Source: Pseudomonadota bacterium (GTDB taxonomy: Bacteria; Bdellovibrionota_C; UBA2361; OMII01). Taken from it: a DNA stretch of 32,086 nt. The translations under genes were made by a program, and so were the position numbers. Where the stretch lies: contig JAPLFS010000041.1 of assembly GCA_026390555.1 (NCBI GenBank), positions 1-32,086 on the forward strand. The letters run 5' to 3'. Shown in pieces: positions 8,792 through 17,045 of this stretch. Below the pieces are notes generated by a model that made no database searches, was not told the origin of the DNA, and saw only the letters and a list, made by a program, of their open reading frames with translations. The number at the start of each line of letters is the position of its first letter. Positions within the stretch are counted from its first letter, which is position 1.

Positions 8792-9582
8792 ACACACAAC
8801 AGGAAGATAACACTATTTATGTTATGCGCGACGGGGCTATTCGCACCGTTGTTCTTAATCGCCCCGACCGTCTTAATGCGCTCAATCCCGACCTACTACA
8901 GGGTCTGGTTATTGAGCTGACTAAGATCGCAGCGGATGCCGAGGTGCGCGTGGTAGTTATCACAGGTAGCGGTGAGAAGTCATTCGTTGCCGGTGCTGAT
9001 ATTCACTCCATGAACCAACTTGGGGCTAGGGCGATAGCTGACTACCTAGAGCTTGGCCAACGTGTGATGCGTATGATTGAGACCCTTAAGGTTCCGGTTA
9101 TCGCAGCGGTTAACGGCTTCGCTTTTGGCGGTGGCCTTGAGCTTGCGCTGGCGTGTGACATAATTCTCTGTAAGGAGAGCGCTAAACTCGGGCAACCGGA
9201 GGTTGATCTCGCCATCATCCCAGGTTTTGGTGGAACTCAGCGCCTTATTCAACGCTGCGGCATCGGTACCGCGCGCAGATTGTGCTATACTGGAGAGAGG
9301 CTCTCAGCACCCGATGCCAAGGCGCTTGGAGTGGTTGATATCGTCGTTGCAGATGCAGAGTTTAAGGCCGAGGTAGCGCGCCTCTCAAATCTTATTGCAA
9401 GCAAAGCGCCCCTAGCGGTACAGAGTGCGAAGCGTGTTATAAATCGCACAGGGGAGACCCTCTTACTAGCAGGGTTGCGCCACGAGGTTGAGGAGTTCAT
9501 ACAGCTCTTTAAAACCGCGGATAGGGAGGAGGGGATGGATGCATTCCTTCAAAAAAGGCCCCCGATATTTACCGGACGATAG
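8788..9582 (+). CDS. Enoyl-CoA hydratase/isomerase (crotonase family)
   Basis: A 264-residue crotonase-family protein of normal length. The oxyanion-hole segments are visible: SFVAGADIHSM (about 65-75) and AVNGFAFGGGLELALACD (about 107-124). The two glutamates used for hydration by typical enoyl-CoA hydratases are present, Glu118 in GGGLE and Glu138 in GQPEVDL, so hydration of short-chain 2-enoyl-CoA such as crotonyl-CoA is likely. It starts a four-gene run with an acyl-CoA dehydrogenase 12 bases downstream and a B12-dependent mutase after that. In this context it probably hydrates the crotonyl-CoA made by the dehydrogenase. No clear ribosome binding site precedes the ATG, and its start overlaps a possible leader peptide. 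Exact chain length cannot be told from sequence. Confidence 0.93.
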   Translation: MNTQQEDNTIYVMRDGAIRTVVLNRPDRLNALNPDLLQGLVIELTKIAADAEVRVVVITGSGEKSFVAGADIHSMNQLGARAIADYLELGQRVMRMIETLKVPVIAAVNGFAFGGGLELALACDIILCKESAKLGQPEVDLAIIPGFGGTQRLIQRCGIGTARRLCYTGERLSAPDAKALGVVDIVVADAEFKAEVARLSNLIASKAPLAVQSAKRVINRTGETLLLAGLRHEVEEFIQLFKTADREEGMDAFLQKRPPIFTGR

Positions 9583-9594
9583 AGGTTATATTGT

Positions 9595-10755
9595 ATGGTG
9601 TGGCGAGATAGCGTTGCGTTTGAACTATCGGAGGAGGAGAACTTCGCCTGTGATACGGCGCACGCCTTTGCCGCTAAGGAGGTCGCTCCTTTAGCTGTTA
9701 AGATAGATAAAGAGCACTACTTTCCACGCGAGCTGTTACCCAAGATGGGAGAGCTAGGGTTGATGGGTGCCATAGTTCCACTTGAGTTTGGAGGAGCGGG
9801 GCTATCAACCCTTGCATATGCTCTGATTATCGAGGAGCTTTCAGCCGCATGCGCATCAACTGGCATCATCGTAAGTGCGCACACCTCACTCTGCATCTCT
9901 CCTATTGTCGAGTACGGTACTCAGGAGCAGAAGGAATACTTTCTACCAAGGCTCGCCTCTGCTAAGGCGCTTGGATGCTTCGCGCTCTCAGAGCCTAGCA
10001 CCGGAAGTGATGCGGCTTCGATCACAACCACCTTTAGCCGCGACGGGGATGATTTTATAGTTTCAGGCACTAAGAATTGGATTACAAACGGCCCGGAGGC
10101 CGATGTGTGTATCCTCTTTGCAACCGAGGACACCTCAAAGGGCAATAAAGGGATATCGGCGTTTGTGCACGATATGAATCTAGCCGGGATTACGCGTGGC
10201 AAACGTGAGGACAAGTTGGGCATTCGTGGCTCGCCTACCTCAAGCGTTACATACGATAATGTGCGCCTTCCAAAGAGCTCGCTTCTATATGAGAAAAATC
10301 GCGGCTTTCTCGTTGCGATGACGACCCTTAATGGTGGACGAATAGGGGTCGCTGCGCAGGCCGTTGGTATCGCGCGCTCAGCGCTCGACGACGCCCTTAA
10401 GTATGCTGCGGAGCGTAAAGCCTTCGGTAAGCATATCTGTGAACACCAATCGATCCAGAACTATATCGCCGATATGGTTTGCCATATCGATAGCTCTCGC
10501 TACCTAACCCTTGATGCTGCCAAGCGTAAGGATCAGAAACGGAGCTTTGTTCGTCAGGCGGCGATGGCCAAACTCTGCGCCTCTGAGACCGCGATGATGT
10601 GCGCTATAAAAGGCATTCAGATCCACGGTGGATACGGCTATGTGACCGATTATCCGGCCGAAAGACACCTGAGAGATGCAAAGATTACGGAGATTTACGA
10701 GGGAACGAGCGAGATCCAGCGCATACTGATAGCCACACAGCTACTTAAAGAGTAG
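9595..10755 (+). CDS. Short-chain acyl-CoA dehydrogenase (butyryl-CoA type)
   Basis: A 386-residue FAD-dependent acyl-CoA dehydrogenase of normal length. The family signatures ALSEPSTGSDAAS (about 128-140) and the C-terminal QIHGGYGYVTDYPAERHLRDA block (which must be read in two parts, about 341-361) are present. The catalytic base is Glu369 in IYEGTSEIQR, the position used by short-chain and butyryl-CoA dehydrogenases. Electrons would pass to an electron-transfer flavoprotein encoded elsewhere. It lies 12 bases after the hydratase and 29 before the mutase large subunit. Given an isobutyryl-CoA-type mutase next door, n-butyryl-CoA to crotonyl-CoA is the most sensible reaction; isobutyryl-CoA or another short acyl-CoA cannot be excluded. 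Confidence 0.93.
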   Translation: MVWRDSVAFELSEEENFACDTAHAFAAKEVAPLAVKIDKEHYFPRELLPKMGELGLMGAIVPLEFGGAGLSTLAYALIIEELSAACASTGIIVSAHTSLCISPIVEYGTQEQKEYFLPRLASAKALGCFALSEPSTGSDAASITTTFSRDGDDFIVSGTKNWITNGPEADVCILFATEDTSKGNKGISAFVHDMNLAGITRGKREDKLGIRGSPTSSVTYDNVRLPKSSLLYEKNRGFLVAMTTLNGGRIGVAAQAVGIARSALDDALKYAAERKAFGKHICEHQSIQNYIADMVCHIDSSRYLTLDAAKRKDQKRSFVRQAAMAKLCASETAMMCAIKGIQIHGGYGYVTDYPAERHLRDAKITEIYEGTSEIQRILIATQLLKE

Positions 10756-10784
10756 GCTAAAAGGGTTGTGGCAAAGCTTCCCCT

Positions 10785-12461
10785 ATGACCAAAAAACCAA
10801 ACAACAAAGCCCCATTTTCTCAGAGCTCTTCGTATAGCGATTGGCGTAGTGCTACCTATGCGGCGCAGCGCGAACGGTTGGTTAAGTTCAACTCCATAAG
10901 CTTTCGGGAGCAGCCCGAAATAGTAACCCCAGAGAACGGGGGCGCAGTTGATTACCACAAAGATCTAGGATATCCGGGCGAGTACCCCTTTACCCGCGGT
11001 ATTCAGCCCACGATGTACCGTGGGCGGCTCTGGACGATGCGGCAGTTCGCAGGATTTGGAACGCCAGAGGATACCAATCAGCGTTTTAAGTACCTTCTTG
11101 ATCATGGACAGACCGGACTCTCCACCGCCTTTGATATGCCGTCTTTGATGGGGTACGACCCCGATCACCCACGCTCGCTCGGAGAGGTAGGGCGCGAGGG
11201 GGTTAGCGTTGCAACGCTTGATGATATGGACGCCCTCTTCGATGGTATAGCGCTCGATCAGGTTACGACCTCGATGACGATTAATTGTACCGCAACGGCC
11301 GCATTCGCATTTTACTTTGCGCTCGCAAAGCGGCGTGGCATCGGATTCAATCAGATTGGGGGCACGATTCAAAACGATATGCTCAAGGAGTTTATCGCGC
11401 AGAAGGAGTGGATCTCACCCCCAACTCCATCTGTAAAGCTCGTCTGCGATGTTATTCAGTTCTGTGCCAACGAAGCTCCAAAGTTTAATCCGGTCAGTAT
11501 TAGTGGCTACCATATCCGTGAGGCCGGTGCGACGGCGGTACAGGAGCTAGCCTTTACGATCGCAGATGGGTTGGCTTATGTAGACCACTGTATCGGGCGC
11601 GGCATGCAGATCGATGATTTTGCTCCAAGGCTCTCATTCTTTTTTGATATTCATAACGATTTCTTTGAAGAGATAGCCAAGCTGCGTGCTGCTCGCCGCC
11701 TCTGGGCGCGCCTGATGCGTGAGCGGTATGGGGCCAAGACAGACGCCTCCTGTAAGCTTAGAACTCATGCACAGACGGCAGGTGTTAGCCTGACAGCACA
11801 GCAACCCGTTAACAACGTTGTGCGTGTTGCGATGCAAGCGTTGGCGGCTGTACTGGGAGGTGTACAATCTCTTCATACAAATAGTATGGATGAAACCCTA
11901 TCGCTGCCGACCGAGGACTCTGTACGGGTTGCGCTCCGTACGCAACAGATTATTGCAGAGGAGAGCGGGGTAACGAACGTGGTTGATCCCCTAGGCGGGT
12001 CGTACTTGGTTGAGCGACTTACTAATGAGATCGAAGAGGAGGCGTTGCGGTATATTAAGCAGATCGATGCAATGGGTGGGATGTTACACGCCGTAGAGCT
12101 TGGGTTCCCTCAGAGGGAGATCTCGGAGGCGGCATATCAGTTTCAATTAGAGCTTGATGCCGGAAAGCAGACCGTTGTTGGGGTCAATAAGTACCCAGAG
12201 GGGGGTGAGCAGGAGATCCCGACCCTAAAGATCGAGCACGCCGTAGAAACACGACAGATTGAAAAGATTAGGCAGTTTAAGTTAAATCGAGATACGGTAG
12301 CGCATGCAGGAGCTCTTAAGGATATTGAGCAAACGTGCAGGGAGGATCGTAACGTTGTGCCAGTTCTTATAGATGCGGTTGCGGTGGGCGTTACGTTGGG
12401 GGAGGTCTCTGACATATACCGCAAGGTGTTCGGTGTTTATACGGATCCTGGAATGTTATGA
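10785..12461 (+). CDS. icmA: Isobutyryl-CoA mutase-type B12-dependent mutase, large subunit
   Basis: A 558-residue catalytic subunit of the methylmalonyl-CoA mutase family. It lacks the B12-binding domain, which the next gene encodes; the two genes overlap by 4 bases (ATGA). The substrate-determining positions read Phe88 (in WTMRQFAGF) and Gln206 (in KEFIAQKEW). Methylmalonyl-CoA mutase has Tyr89 and Arg207 there, which hold the substrate's free carboxylate; isobutyryl-CoA mutase IcmA has Phe and Gln. 2-Hydroxyisobutyryl-CoA mutase has Ile in place of Phe. The protein should therefore interconvert isobutyryl-CoA and n-butyryl-CoA. With the dehydrogenase and hydratase upstream this gives a route from valine-derived isobutyryl-CoA into beta-oxidation. 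The G-protein chaperone (MeaB/MeaI) that usually protects such mutases is not in the window. The residue reading is by motif alignment from memory. Confidence 0.88.
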   Translation: MTKKPNNKAPFSQSSSYSDWRSATYAAQRERLVKFNSISFREQPEIVTPENGGAVDYHKDLGYPGEYPFTRGIQPTMYRGRLWTMRQFAGFGTPEDTNQRFKYLLDHGQTGLSTAFDMPSLMGYDPDHPRSLGEVGREGVSVATLDDMDALFDGIALDQVTTSMTINCTATAAFAFYFALAKRRGIGFNQIGGTIQNDMLKEFIAQKEWISPPTPSVKLVCDVIQFCANEAPKFNPVSISGYHIREAGATAVQELAFTIADGLAYVDHCIGRGMQIDDFAPRLSFFFDIHNDFFEEIAKLRAARRLWARLMRERYGAKTDASCKLRTHAQTAGVSLTAQQPVNNVVRVAMQALAAVLGGVQSLHTNSMDETLSLPTEDSVRVALRTQQIIAEESGVTNVVDPLGGSYLVERLTNEIEEEALRYIKQIDAMGGMLHAVELGFPQREISEAAYQFQLELDAGKQTVVGVNKYPEGGEQEIPTLKIEHAVETRQIEKIRQFKLNRDTVAHAGALKDIEQTCREDRNVVPVLIDAVAVGVTLGEVSDIYRKVFGVYTDPGML

Positions 12462-12892
12462 CGGTAAAGAAAGACAAGGAACCACAAGTGACACAACGTC
12501 CGATTCGAATCTTGGTTGCTAAAGCTGGGCTGGATGGACATGACCGCGGAGCGAAGGTCATTGCGCGAGCGTTGCGCGATGCTGGTATGGAGGTGGTTTA
12601 CACCGGACTGCACCAGACCACCGAAAATATAGTGCGAGCTGCCATCCAGGAGGACGTTGATTGTATCGGACTCAGTATCTTATCCGGCGCGCATATGACG
12701 CTCTTTCCGGAGCTTCTTAAGCAACTCAAGAGGGATGGAGCAGAAGATATAGTAGTGTTCGGCGGAGGGATTATTCCAAAGGACGATATCGAAGCACTCA
12801 AGGCGCTAGGGGTTAAGCAGATCTTTATCCCCGGTACCCATACGCAGGATGTAATAGACTGGATTAGATCTAACGTGCCGGTTAGTGAATAA
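12458..12892 (+). CDS. icmB: B12-binding small subunit of the acyl-CoA mutase
   Basis: A 144-residue cobalamin-binding protein of the methylmalonyl-CoA mutase C-terminal domain type. The base-off/His-on motif DxHxxG is present as DGHDRG (Asp26, His28, Gly31); His28 would be the lower cobalt ligand. Later motifs of the fold, LSILSGAH (about 73-80) and FGGGIIP (about 101-107), are intact. The length matches stand-alone small subunits of split mutases (about 130-145). The ATG overlaps the TGA of the large subunit, which points to coupled translation and equal amounts of the two subunits. The first 14 residues are polar and precede the conserved core. A repeat of several hairpins starts 4 bases after its stop codon. 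Confidence 0.92.
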   Translation: MTVKKDKEPQVTQRPIRILVAKAGLDGHDRGAKVIARALRDAGMEVVYTGLHQTTENIVRAAIQEDVDCIGLSILSGAHMTLFPELLKQLKRDGAEDIVVFGGGIIPKDDIEALKALGVKQIFIPGTHTQDVIDWIRSNVPVSE

Positions 12893-12896
12893 TAAA

Positions 12897-12982
12897 CCCC
12901 TCAGGGGTCGATTTGCGGAGCAAATCGGGGGTGACAATACTAACTATTCACCCCTAAAATAAGCGTCCCCGATCAGGGGACG
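12897..12982 (+). repeat. Multi-hairpin repeat, copy A (after icmB)
   Basis: Four hairpins follow each other: CCCC-TCA-GGGG (12897-12907); CGATTTGC-GGA-GCAAATCG (12909-12927, perfect 8-bp stem); GGGGTGA/TCACCCC (12928-12934 with 12948-12954); and CGTCCCC-GATCA-GGGGACG (12964-12982). The same order recurs at 13663-13778 on the same strand, with the last 19 bases identical. The element begins 4 bases after the icmB stop codon. It could end transcription or protect the 3' end of the message, but there is no U-tract, and duplication with a conserved core suggests a dispersed REP- or MITE-like element. Confidence 0.75.
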
Positions 12983-12990
12983 TCAAGAAA

Positions 12991-12999
12991 GGGGGGGGG
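12991..12999 (+). other. Run of nine G residues
   Basis: A homopolymer G9 lies 9 bases after repeat copy A and about 80 bases upstream of greB. Such runs are prone to slippage and sequencing error. It lies outside any gene, so its length would matter only for promoter spacing or structure. Confidence 0.6.
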
Positions 13000-13080
13000 A
13001 TCTTTAGGACAGATCGCAAGATCGAATCCTTTTAACCACTCTTTTTAAACACCGACAAGTTTATACTGGGGTGAATAGGT

Positions 13081-13635
13081 ATGAGTAAGGCCTTTACCCG
13101 TGAAGGGGATGAGAATGTCGAAGATCTAGGCGCTGAGGTCGACGCCTCCATCCCTGGAGGTAAGAACTATATCACGCCAGCCGGCGCCGAGCGCATGCGG
13201 CAGGAATTAAAGAAGCTGCGCTACGAGGAGCGTCCAGAGGTTACCAAGGTAGTTTCCTGGGCAGCCGGTAATGGGGATCGCTCCGAGAACGGTGATTACC
13301 AATACGGCAAGAAGCGCTTAAGGGAGATCGATAGACGGATGCGCTTTCTTGCAAAGCGTCTTGAAGCGGCTGAGATAGTTGACCCGTTAGTTATAACGGC
13401 AACATATGTTCAGTTCGGCGCTACGGTGTTGCTTAGGTACGAGGACGGCAGTGAGCGCACCTTCTCAATAGTAGGTATAGATGAGGTAGATGTGGCCCGT
13501 GGTCGTATAAGTTGGCGCTCACCGCTCGCCAACGCGCTACTTAAGGCACAGCAGGGGGATGTTGTTATCTTTAACGCTCCCAATGGACAGCAGGAGGTTG
13601 AGGTCTGCTCCATTAAGTATGTCGAGTTGACGTAG
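13081..13635 (+). CDS. greB: Transcription elongation factor GreB
   Basis: A 184-residue Gre factor that rescues backtracked RNA polymerase by stimulating transcript cleavage. The N-terminal coiled coil spans about 32-100 and carries the GreB-type tip GNGDRSENGDYQYGKKRLRE (about 64-83) with the acidic residues Asp66 and Glu69. The FKBP-like C-terminal domain follows (about 105-184). The motif GKKRLREIDRR is characteristic of GreB rather than GreA. It is about 25 residues longer than E. coli GreB (158) because of an acidic N-terminal extension (1-27). Copies of the same structured repeat lie on both sides. A TATACT at about 13061-13066 may be the -10 of its own promoter; no good -35 is seen. 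Confidence 0.92.
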   Translation: MSKAFTREGDENVEDLGAEVDASIPGGKNYITPAGAERMRQELKKLRYEERPEVTKVVSWAAGNGDRSENGDYQYGKKRLREIDRRMRFLAKRLEAAEIVDPLVITATYVQFGATVLLRYEDGSERTFSIVGIDEVDVARGRISWRSPLANALLKAQQGDVVIFNAPNGQQEVEVCSIKYVELT

Positions 13636-13948
13636 GCGCAGAGGTGCAAAGTTAATCAGCAGCCCCTAAGGGGCCGATTTGCGGAGCCCGTCCAGCAGCG
13701 CAAGCTGCTGGCGCAGCAATGCGGTGGGGGTGGTAACATTAACTGGTCACAAAATCTGCCGTCCCCGATCAGGGGACGACCAATCGAATTACCTATGAAA
13801 CTTCGCCGTAATCTGAGTAGCTTGAATCGCGACATTAAACTACGGTGACCAGTTACAAAACAAGCTATATATCAGGGGCTTATCTGCTGTAGTACACATT
13901 ATGGAGTAAGTTGGGCATAACTACCTAGATACGTTTTTAGGTAATTTT
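13636..13948. other. 313-base intergenic region between greB and the FHA-repeat gene
   Basis: It holds repeat copy B, then an 11-base inverted repeat, TAACTGGTCAC (13740-13750) and GTGACCAGTTA (13845-13855), enclosing the last hairpin of copy B and about 66 further bases. Next to the downstream gene, TACCTA (13922-13927) and TAGGTA (13938-13943) can pair, with the AGG that would serve as ribosome binding site inside the second arm. I see no coding potential and no clear sigma-70 promoter. Confidence 0.6.
13663..13778 (+). repeat. Multi-hairpin repeat, copy B (after greB) with a loop insertion
   Basis: Second copy of the element at 12897-12982, same strand. CCCCTAAGGGG lies at 13663-13673 and CGATTTGCGGAGC at 13675-13687, and the terminal CGTCCCCGATCAGGGGACG (13760-13778) is identical to copy A. 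The middle hairpin of copy A has a GGA loop; in copy B this loop is about 33 bases (13683-13715) and contains its own hairpin, CCAGCAGC-GCAA-GCTGCTGG (13692-13711), with a GNRA-type tetraloop. The third hairpin is altered: GGGGGTG is kept, but the 3' arm reads GGTCAC. Confidence 0.72.
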
Positions 13949-15781
13949 ATGTTCAAACCGCCTGACCAAATAGTCAGCACAAAAGAACAGGAGCCTGGGT
14001 CTCGCATGCCCACCCTGCCCACGACTGAGAAGATTGAGTCTGCTCTGAGGTCGTTGGAGAGGGGCGGCACGTTATTCGTTGATGTAACCGGAGCCGTACA
14101 TAACGATAAGCGACAATTTCTTAACGGGACGGCAGAACCATTAGTATCGTTTAAAAGGCCGTTCGATGATCGCGGGGTCTTTATAGTTCACTCCGGTCTT
14201 CCCCCAAGGAACCAAACCTTTTGCGCACCTTCGAGGACTGAGGGAGAGAGCAGATATAGTGGTGATAAAGCTGAGCCACTCAAGTACTCAACCACTTTGA
14301 ACTCTGGGGCGATCTTGCTACTCGGATCTGAGTGTGAAGTAACTATACCTAAGCGTGAGGTGTTAGATCCAAAAACTCCCGAGGAGAAGTTGAGTGCATT
14401 GCTAGCCGGAGCAAAGGTTGGAGAAACGGTGGAGTTGGGGCGTAGAGCTGTCCCAGAGTGCGATCGTAAAGTAAGTAGGGTTCACTGCACGATTAAGGTT
14501 CTCAAGAGCGATAAACTTAACGATGGTGCACTCTCGCTCCAGATTGAAGTCATCCCCGGGATGCCAAGTAAGGGGGTCGTTCAAATCGAGCATCTAGTCG
14601 GACGTAGGGAGAAGATCCACGGGCAGGTTGAGGCGGCTTCAGGAGCGGCTGTTTTTCTTGGGGATAGTATAGGAACGGTTAAGATACCGCACATCCCTGG
14701 TTCTATCGAGGATGCCTCGCTTTCTATATCGCAGATGTTGTCGGAGGGTCTCGTATTAGATGCCAAAAAAGTTTTAGGCACCTTTATGGGTAAACATGAG
14801 AGTACAGAGCATTCCCTTAACCTTCGTGACTTCGAGAGACTTGCTTCGCATGGAGTGGAGATCGTACTTAAGGCAAATGTACTGCAGAATCAGATCTCTC
14901 AAGCACTAAGCCTGATAAGAGAGGGGAAATACAGTGAGGCGATAGAGCACCTCCGCGACCCCCATACGCTAGTGATGCTGGGATATACCTTCGCAGAGAA
15001 TCACTGCTTTGGCCTGACTGAGATTACACATGAAGCTATTATAAAGAACCTAAAAAAGATCTCTAGGGATTCATGGTTTAAGATCGATCAAAAGCAAGTT
15101 TACCCCAGTTTTGGAGTGCTTCATCCAGGACTTGCTCCGCAAAATCAGGAGGAGCATGAGCTGCTTAATCATTGGCACAAGGAGGTAGCGCTCGTATATG
15201 CAGAGGAGTACACACATGCCTTGCAGGATCTCTTAGGTGGCTGCGTATCGCGCAAGGCCGCCCTACTTAGTACACCAGATCATGAGGCAGATGTGGCGCT
15301 CTTTTTTCATGAACAGGGGGTGAAGCTTTCGTATGATTTTGTAAAAAACCGCTACTCTGAGAGGGGAGATGCTCTTGAGCTAGCTAATGGATTTCAGAGT
15401 GCGCAACAGCAGGAGATCTTTACGAAGGCCCTTGCAGATATGCCGCTAGGTGCGCTTCTTTATGTTGGGCGGGATACAGATAACCTCACAGATAAGAATA
15501 ATCAGAAACACAACTTCTCAATTTCTCAATATAAACATGAAGCTGATGATCAGATATTTGCCGGTAAATGTCGGCATGCCCTGAGGCAACTAAAAGAGGT
15601 AGAGCTTACTATACGAAAAAATAGAGATGGTAGCTTTGATGTTGCCCCCTTCGCAGATAAGGCTGCTACCCTCTTTGTGCCGGATGCAAGTGGATACTAC
15701 TACCGCGCTACGAAACCGGTGACACTCGAGCCTGGAACTCCGATATATATCGGACGGGCGTTTAAGTTCGTGCTATCGTAA
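13949..15781 (+). CDS. Cytoplasmic protein with FHA domain and probable flanking FHA-like repeats
   Basis: A 610-residue protein I do not recognise as a named family. Residues 155-246 look like an FHA (phosphothreonine-binding) domain: GRRAVPECDRKVSRVHCTI gives the GR...SRxH signature (Gly164, Arg165, Ser176, Arg177, His179). Two other segments appear related. Residues about 36-134 end in SGAILLLGSECEVTIP, and 495-610 start with GALLYVGRD and end in PGTPIYIGRAFKFVLS, both resembling the FHA domain's own end SGAAVFLGDSIGTVKIP (231-247). Their phosphothreonine-binding residues are poorly kept. Residues 255-490 are mainly helical and contain EEYTHALQ (419-426) and FFHEQG (452-457), which could hint at a metal site, but this is weak. 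No signal peptide or membrane segment. The MFS gene starts 42 bases later. Confidence 0.7.
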   Translation: MFKPPDQIVSTKEQEPGSRMPTLPTTEKIESALRSLERGGTLFVDVTGAVHNDKRQFLNGTAEPLVSFKRPFDDRGVFIVHSGLPPRNQTFCAPSRTEGESRYSGDKAEPLKYSTTLNSGAILLLGSECEVTIPKREVLDPKTPEEKLSALLAGAKVGETVELGRRAVPECDRKVSRVHCTIKVLKSDKLNDGALSLQIEVIPGMPSKGVVQIEHLVGRREKIHGQVEAASGAAVFLGDSIGTVKIPHIPGSIEDASLSISQMLSEGLVLDAKKVLGTFMGKHESTEHSLNLRDFERLASHGVEIVLKANVLQNQISQALSLIREGKYSEAIEHLRDPHTLVMLGYTFAENHCFGLTEITHEAIIKNLKKISRDSWFKIDQKQVYPSFGVLHPGLAPQNQEEHELLNHWHKEVALVYAEEYTHALQDLLGGCVSRKAALLSTPDHEADVALFFHEQGVKLSYDFVKNRYSERGDALELANGFQSAQQQEIFTKALADMPLGALLYVGRDTDNLTDKNNQKHNFSISQYKHEADDQIFAGKCRHALRQLKEVELTIRKNRDGSFDVAPFADKAATLFVPDASGYYYRATKPVTLEPGTPIYIGRAFKFVLS

Positions 15782-15823
15782 GAGCAGATAGCAAGCCGCT
15801 ACAGAGAGTGCTAAATATCCCGC

Positions 15824-17041
15824 ATGACTCAACATCAGCGCCTACTCTCCACCGCCCTATTAGTTGCTACCCTGGGGTACTTCGTAGATGTCTATGATCT
15901 AGTGCTCTTTATTGTGCTTAAAAACCCCTCTCTAAAGGAGCTTGGGGTGCCAAAGGAGCAATTTATTGATACCGGTGCAGCGCTGCTTAATACACAGATG
16001 ATAGGCATGTTGGTGGGAGGCGTCATATGGGGGTTGCTTGGAGACAAGATCGGACGCACTAGGGTACTTTTTGGCTCTATCGCCATCTACTCCTTAGCAA
16101 ACATACTGAACGGCTTTATCGAGTCACTCCCCAGTTACTATGTGCTGCGGGCTCTGGCTGGCTTTGGTCTCGCCGGAGAGCTTGGAGCCGGGGTAACGCT
16201 GGTCGCTGAGTTACTGCCGCAACGGCTTCGTGGATACGGCACTACTATTATCGCTGCAGTTGGCGTAACCGGGGCGATAGTTGCTGGATTAACCGGTGAG
16301 CTCTTACCGTGGCGTCTCTCCTATATAGTGGGTGGGGTGCTTGGGCTTCTTTTACTTGTGGTACGGTTCTCCGTTGCAGAGTCTGGGCTCTTTGATGCAA
16401 TCCGCGAGCGGAATGTGCTGCGTGGAAGCCTTGGGATGCTGCTCTCATCACCTAAGCGGGTATCGCGCTACCTACTATGTATTATCCTTGGTCTGCCCAC
16501 CTGGTACGTAATTGGAATCTTGATGGTAAATGCAGTGGAGATCTCGCACGCACTCGGTGTTGAGGGGGCGCCAAAGCCGGGTTGGTGTCTAATCTGGTGT
16601 TACCTAGGGGTTGCGCTGGGAGATATAGGGGCTGGACTTTTAAGTCAGTACCTACAGAGTAGGAAGCGACCGATGGCTATCTTTCTTATACTTGGACTCG
16701 TTACGCCGTGTTGGTTCTTGACCCACAAGGGAGTGACGGTAGATATGGTTTATCTGAACTATCTGTTTATGGGATTTTCAGTAGGCTATTGGATCTTGAT
16801 CGTTACAGCGGCGGCGGAGCAGTTTGGAACAAACCTGCGGGCAACCGTTGCGACATCAGTGCCTAACTTTATTCGAGCGTCGGTTGTTCCGATGAGTTGG
16901 CTATTTTTAACGTTGAGATCGTCTCTGGATATCGTTAGCGCAGCTATGTATGTGGGGATAATTACCTCTGCGCTTGCAGCAGTGAGTTTGATCTTTATTA
17001 AGGAAACCTTCTCCAATGATCTCGATTTTATCGAGAGGTAG
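15824..17041 (+). CDS. MFS transporter, metabolite:H+ symporter-like
   Basis: A 405-residue inner-membrane protein with about 12 hydrophobic segments in two halves, as in the major facilitator superfamily. TM1 holds an acidic motif, GYFVDVYDLVLF (Asp22, Asp25), like that of metabolite:H+ and aromatic-acid:H+ symporters. The loop between TM2 and TM3 carries motif A as GDKIGRTR (73-80), and TM4-5 has the GLAGELGAGVTLVAELLP stretch (about 114-131) of the same group. The substrate cannot be read from sequence; a small organic acid is a reasonable guess. It is 42 bases downstream of the FHA-repeat gene and could share its transcript. A strong terminator follows the stop codon at once. Confidence 0.88.
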   Translation: MTQHQRLLSTALLVATLGYFVDVYDLVLFIVLKNPSLKELGVPKEQFIDTGAALLNTQMIGMLVGGVIWGLLGDKIGRTRVLFGSIAIYSLANILNGFIESLPSYYVLRALAGFGLAGELGAGVTLVAELLPQRLRGYGTTIIAAVGVTGAIVAGLTGELLPWRLSYIVGGVLGLLLLVVRFSVAESGLFDAIRERNVLRGSLGMLLSSPKRVSRYLLCIILGLPTWYVIGILMVNAVEISHALGVEGAPKPGWCLIWCYLGVALGDIGAGLLSQYLQSRKRPMAIFLILGLVTPCWFLTHKGVTVDMVYLNYLFMGFSVGYWILIVTAAAEQFGTNLRATVATSVPNFIRASVVPMSWLFLTLRSSLDIVSAAMYVGIITSALAAVSLIFIKETFSNDLDFIER

Positions 17042-17045
17042 AGAT

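Noticed and set aside
10785-12892. Methylmalonyl-CoA mutase (mutA/mutB) as the name
   Set aside because: The substrate positions read Phe88 and Gln206 rather than Tyr and Arg, which fits isobutyryl-CoA mutase better.
12897-13778. CRISPR array
   Set aside because: There are only two copies, more than 700 bases apart with a gene between them, and they are made of several hairpins rather than one repeat with equal spacers.
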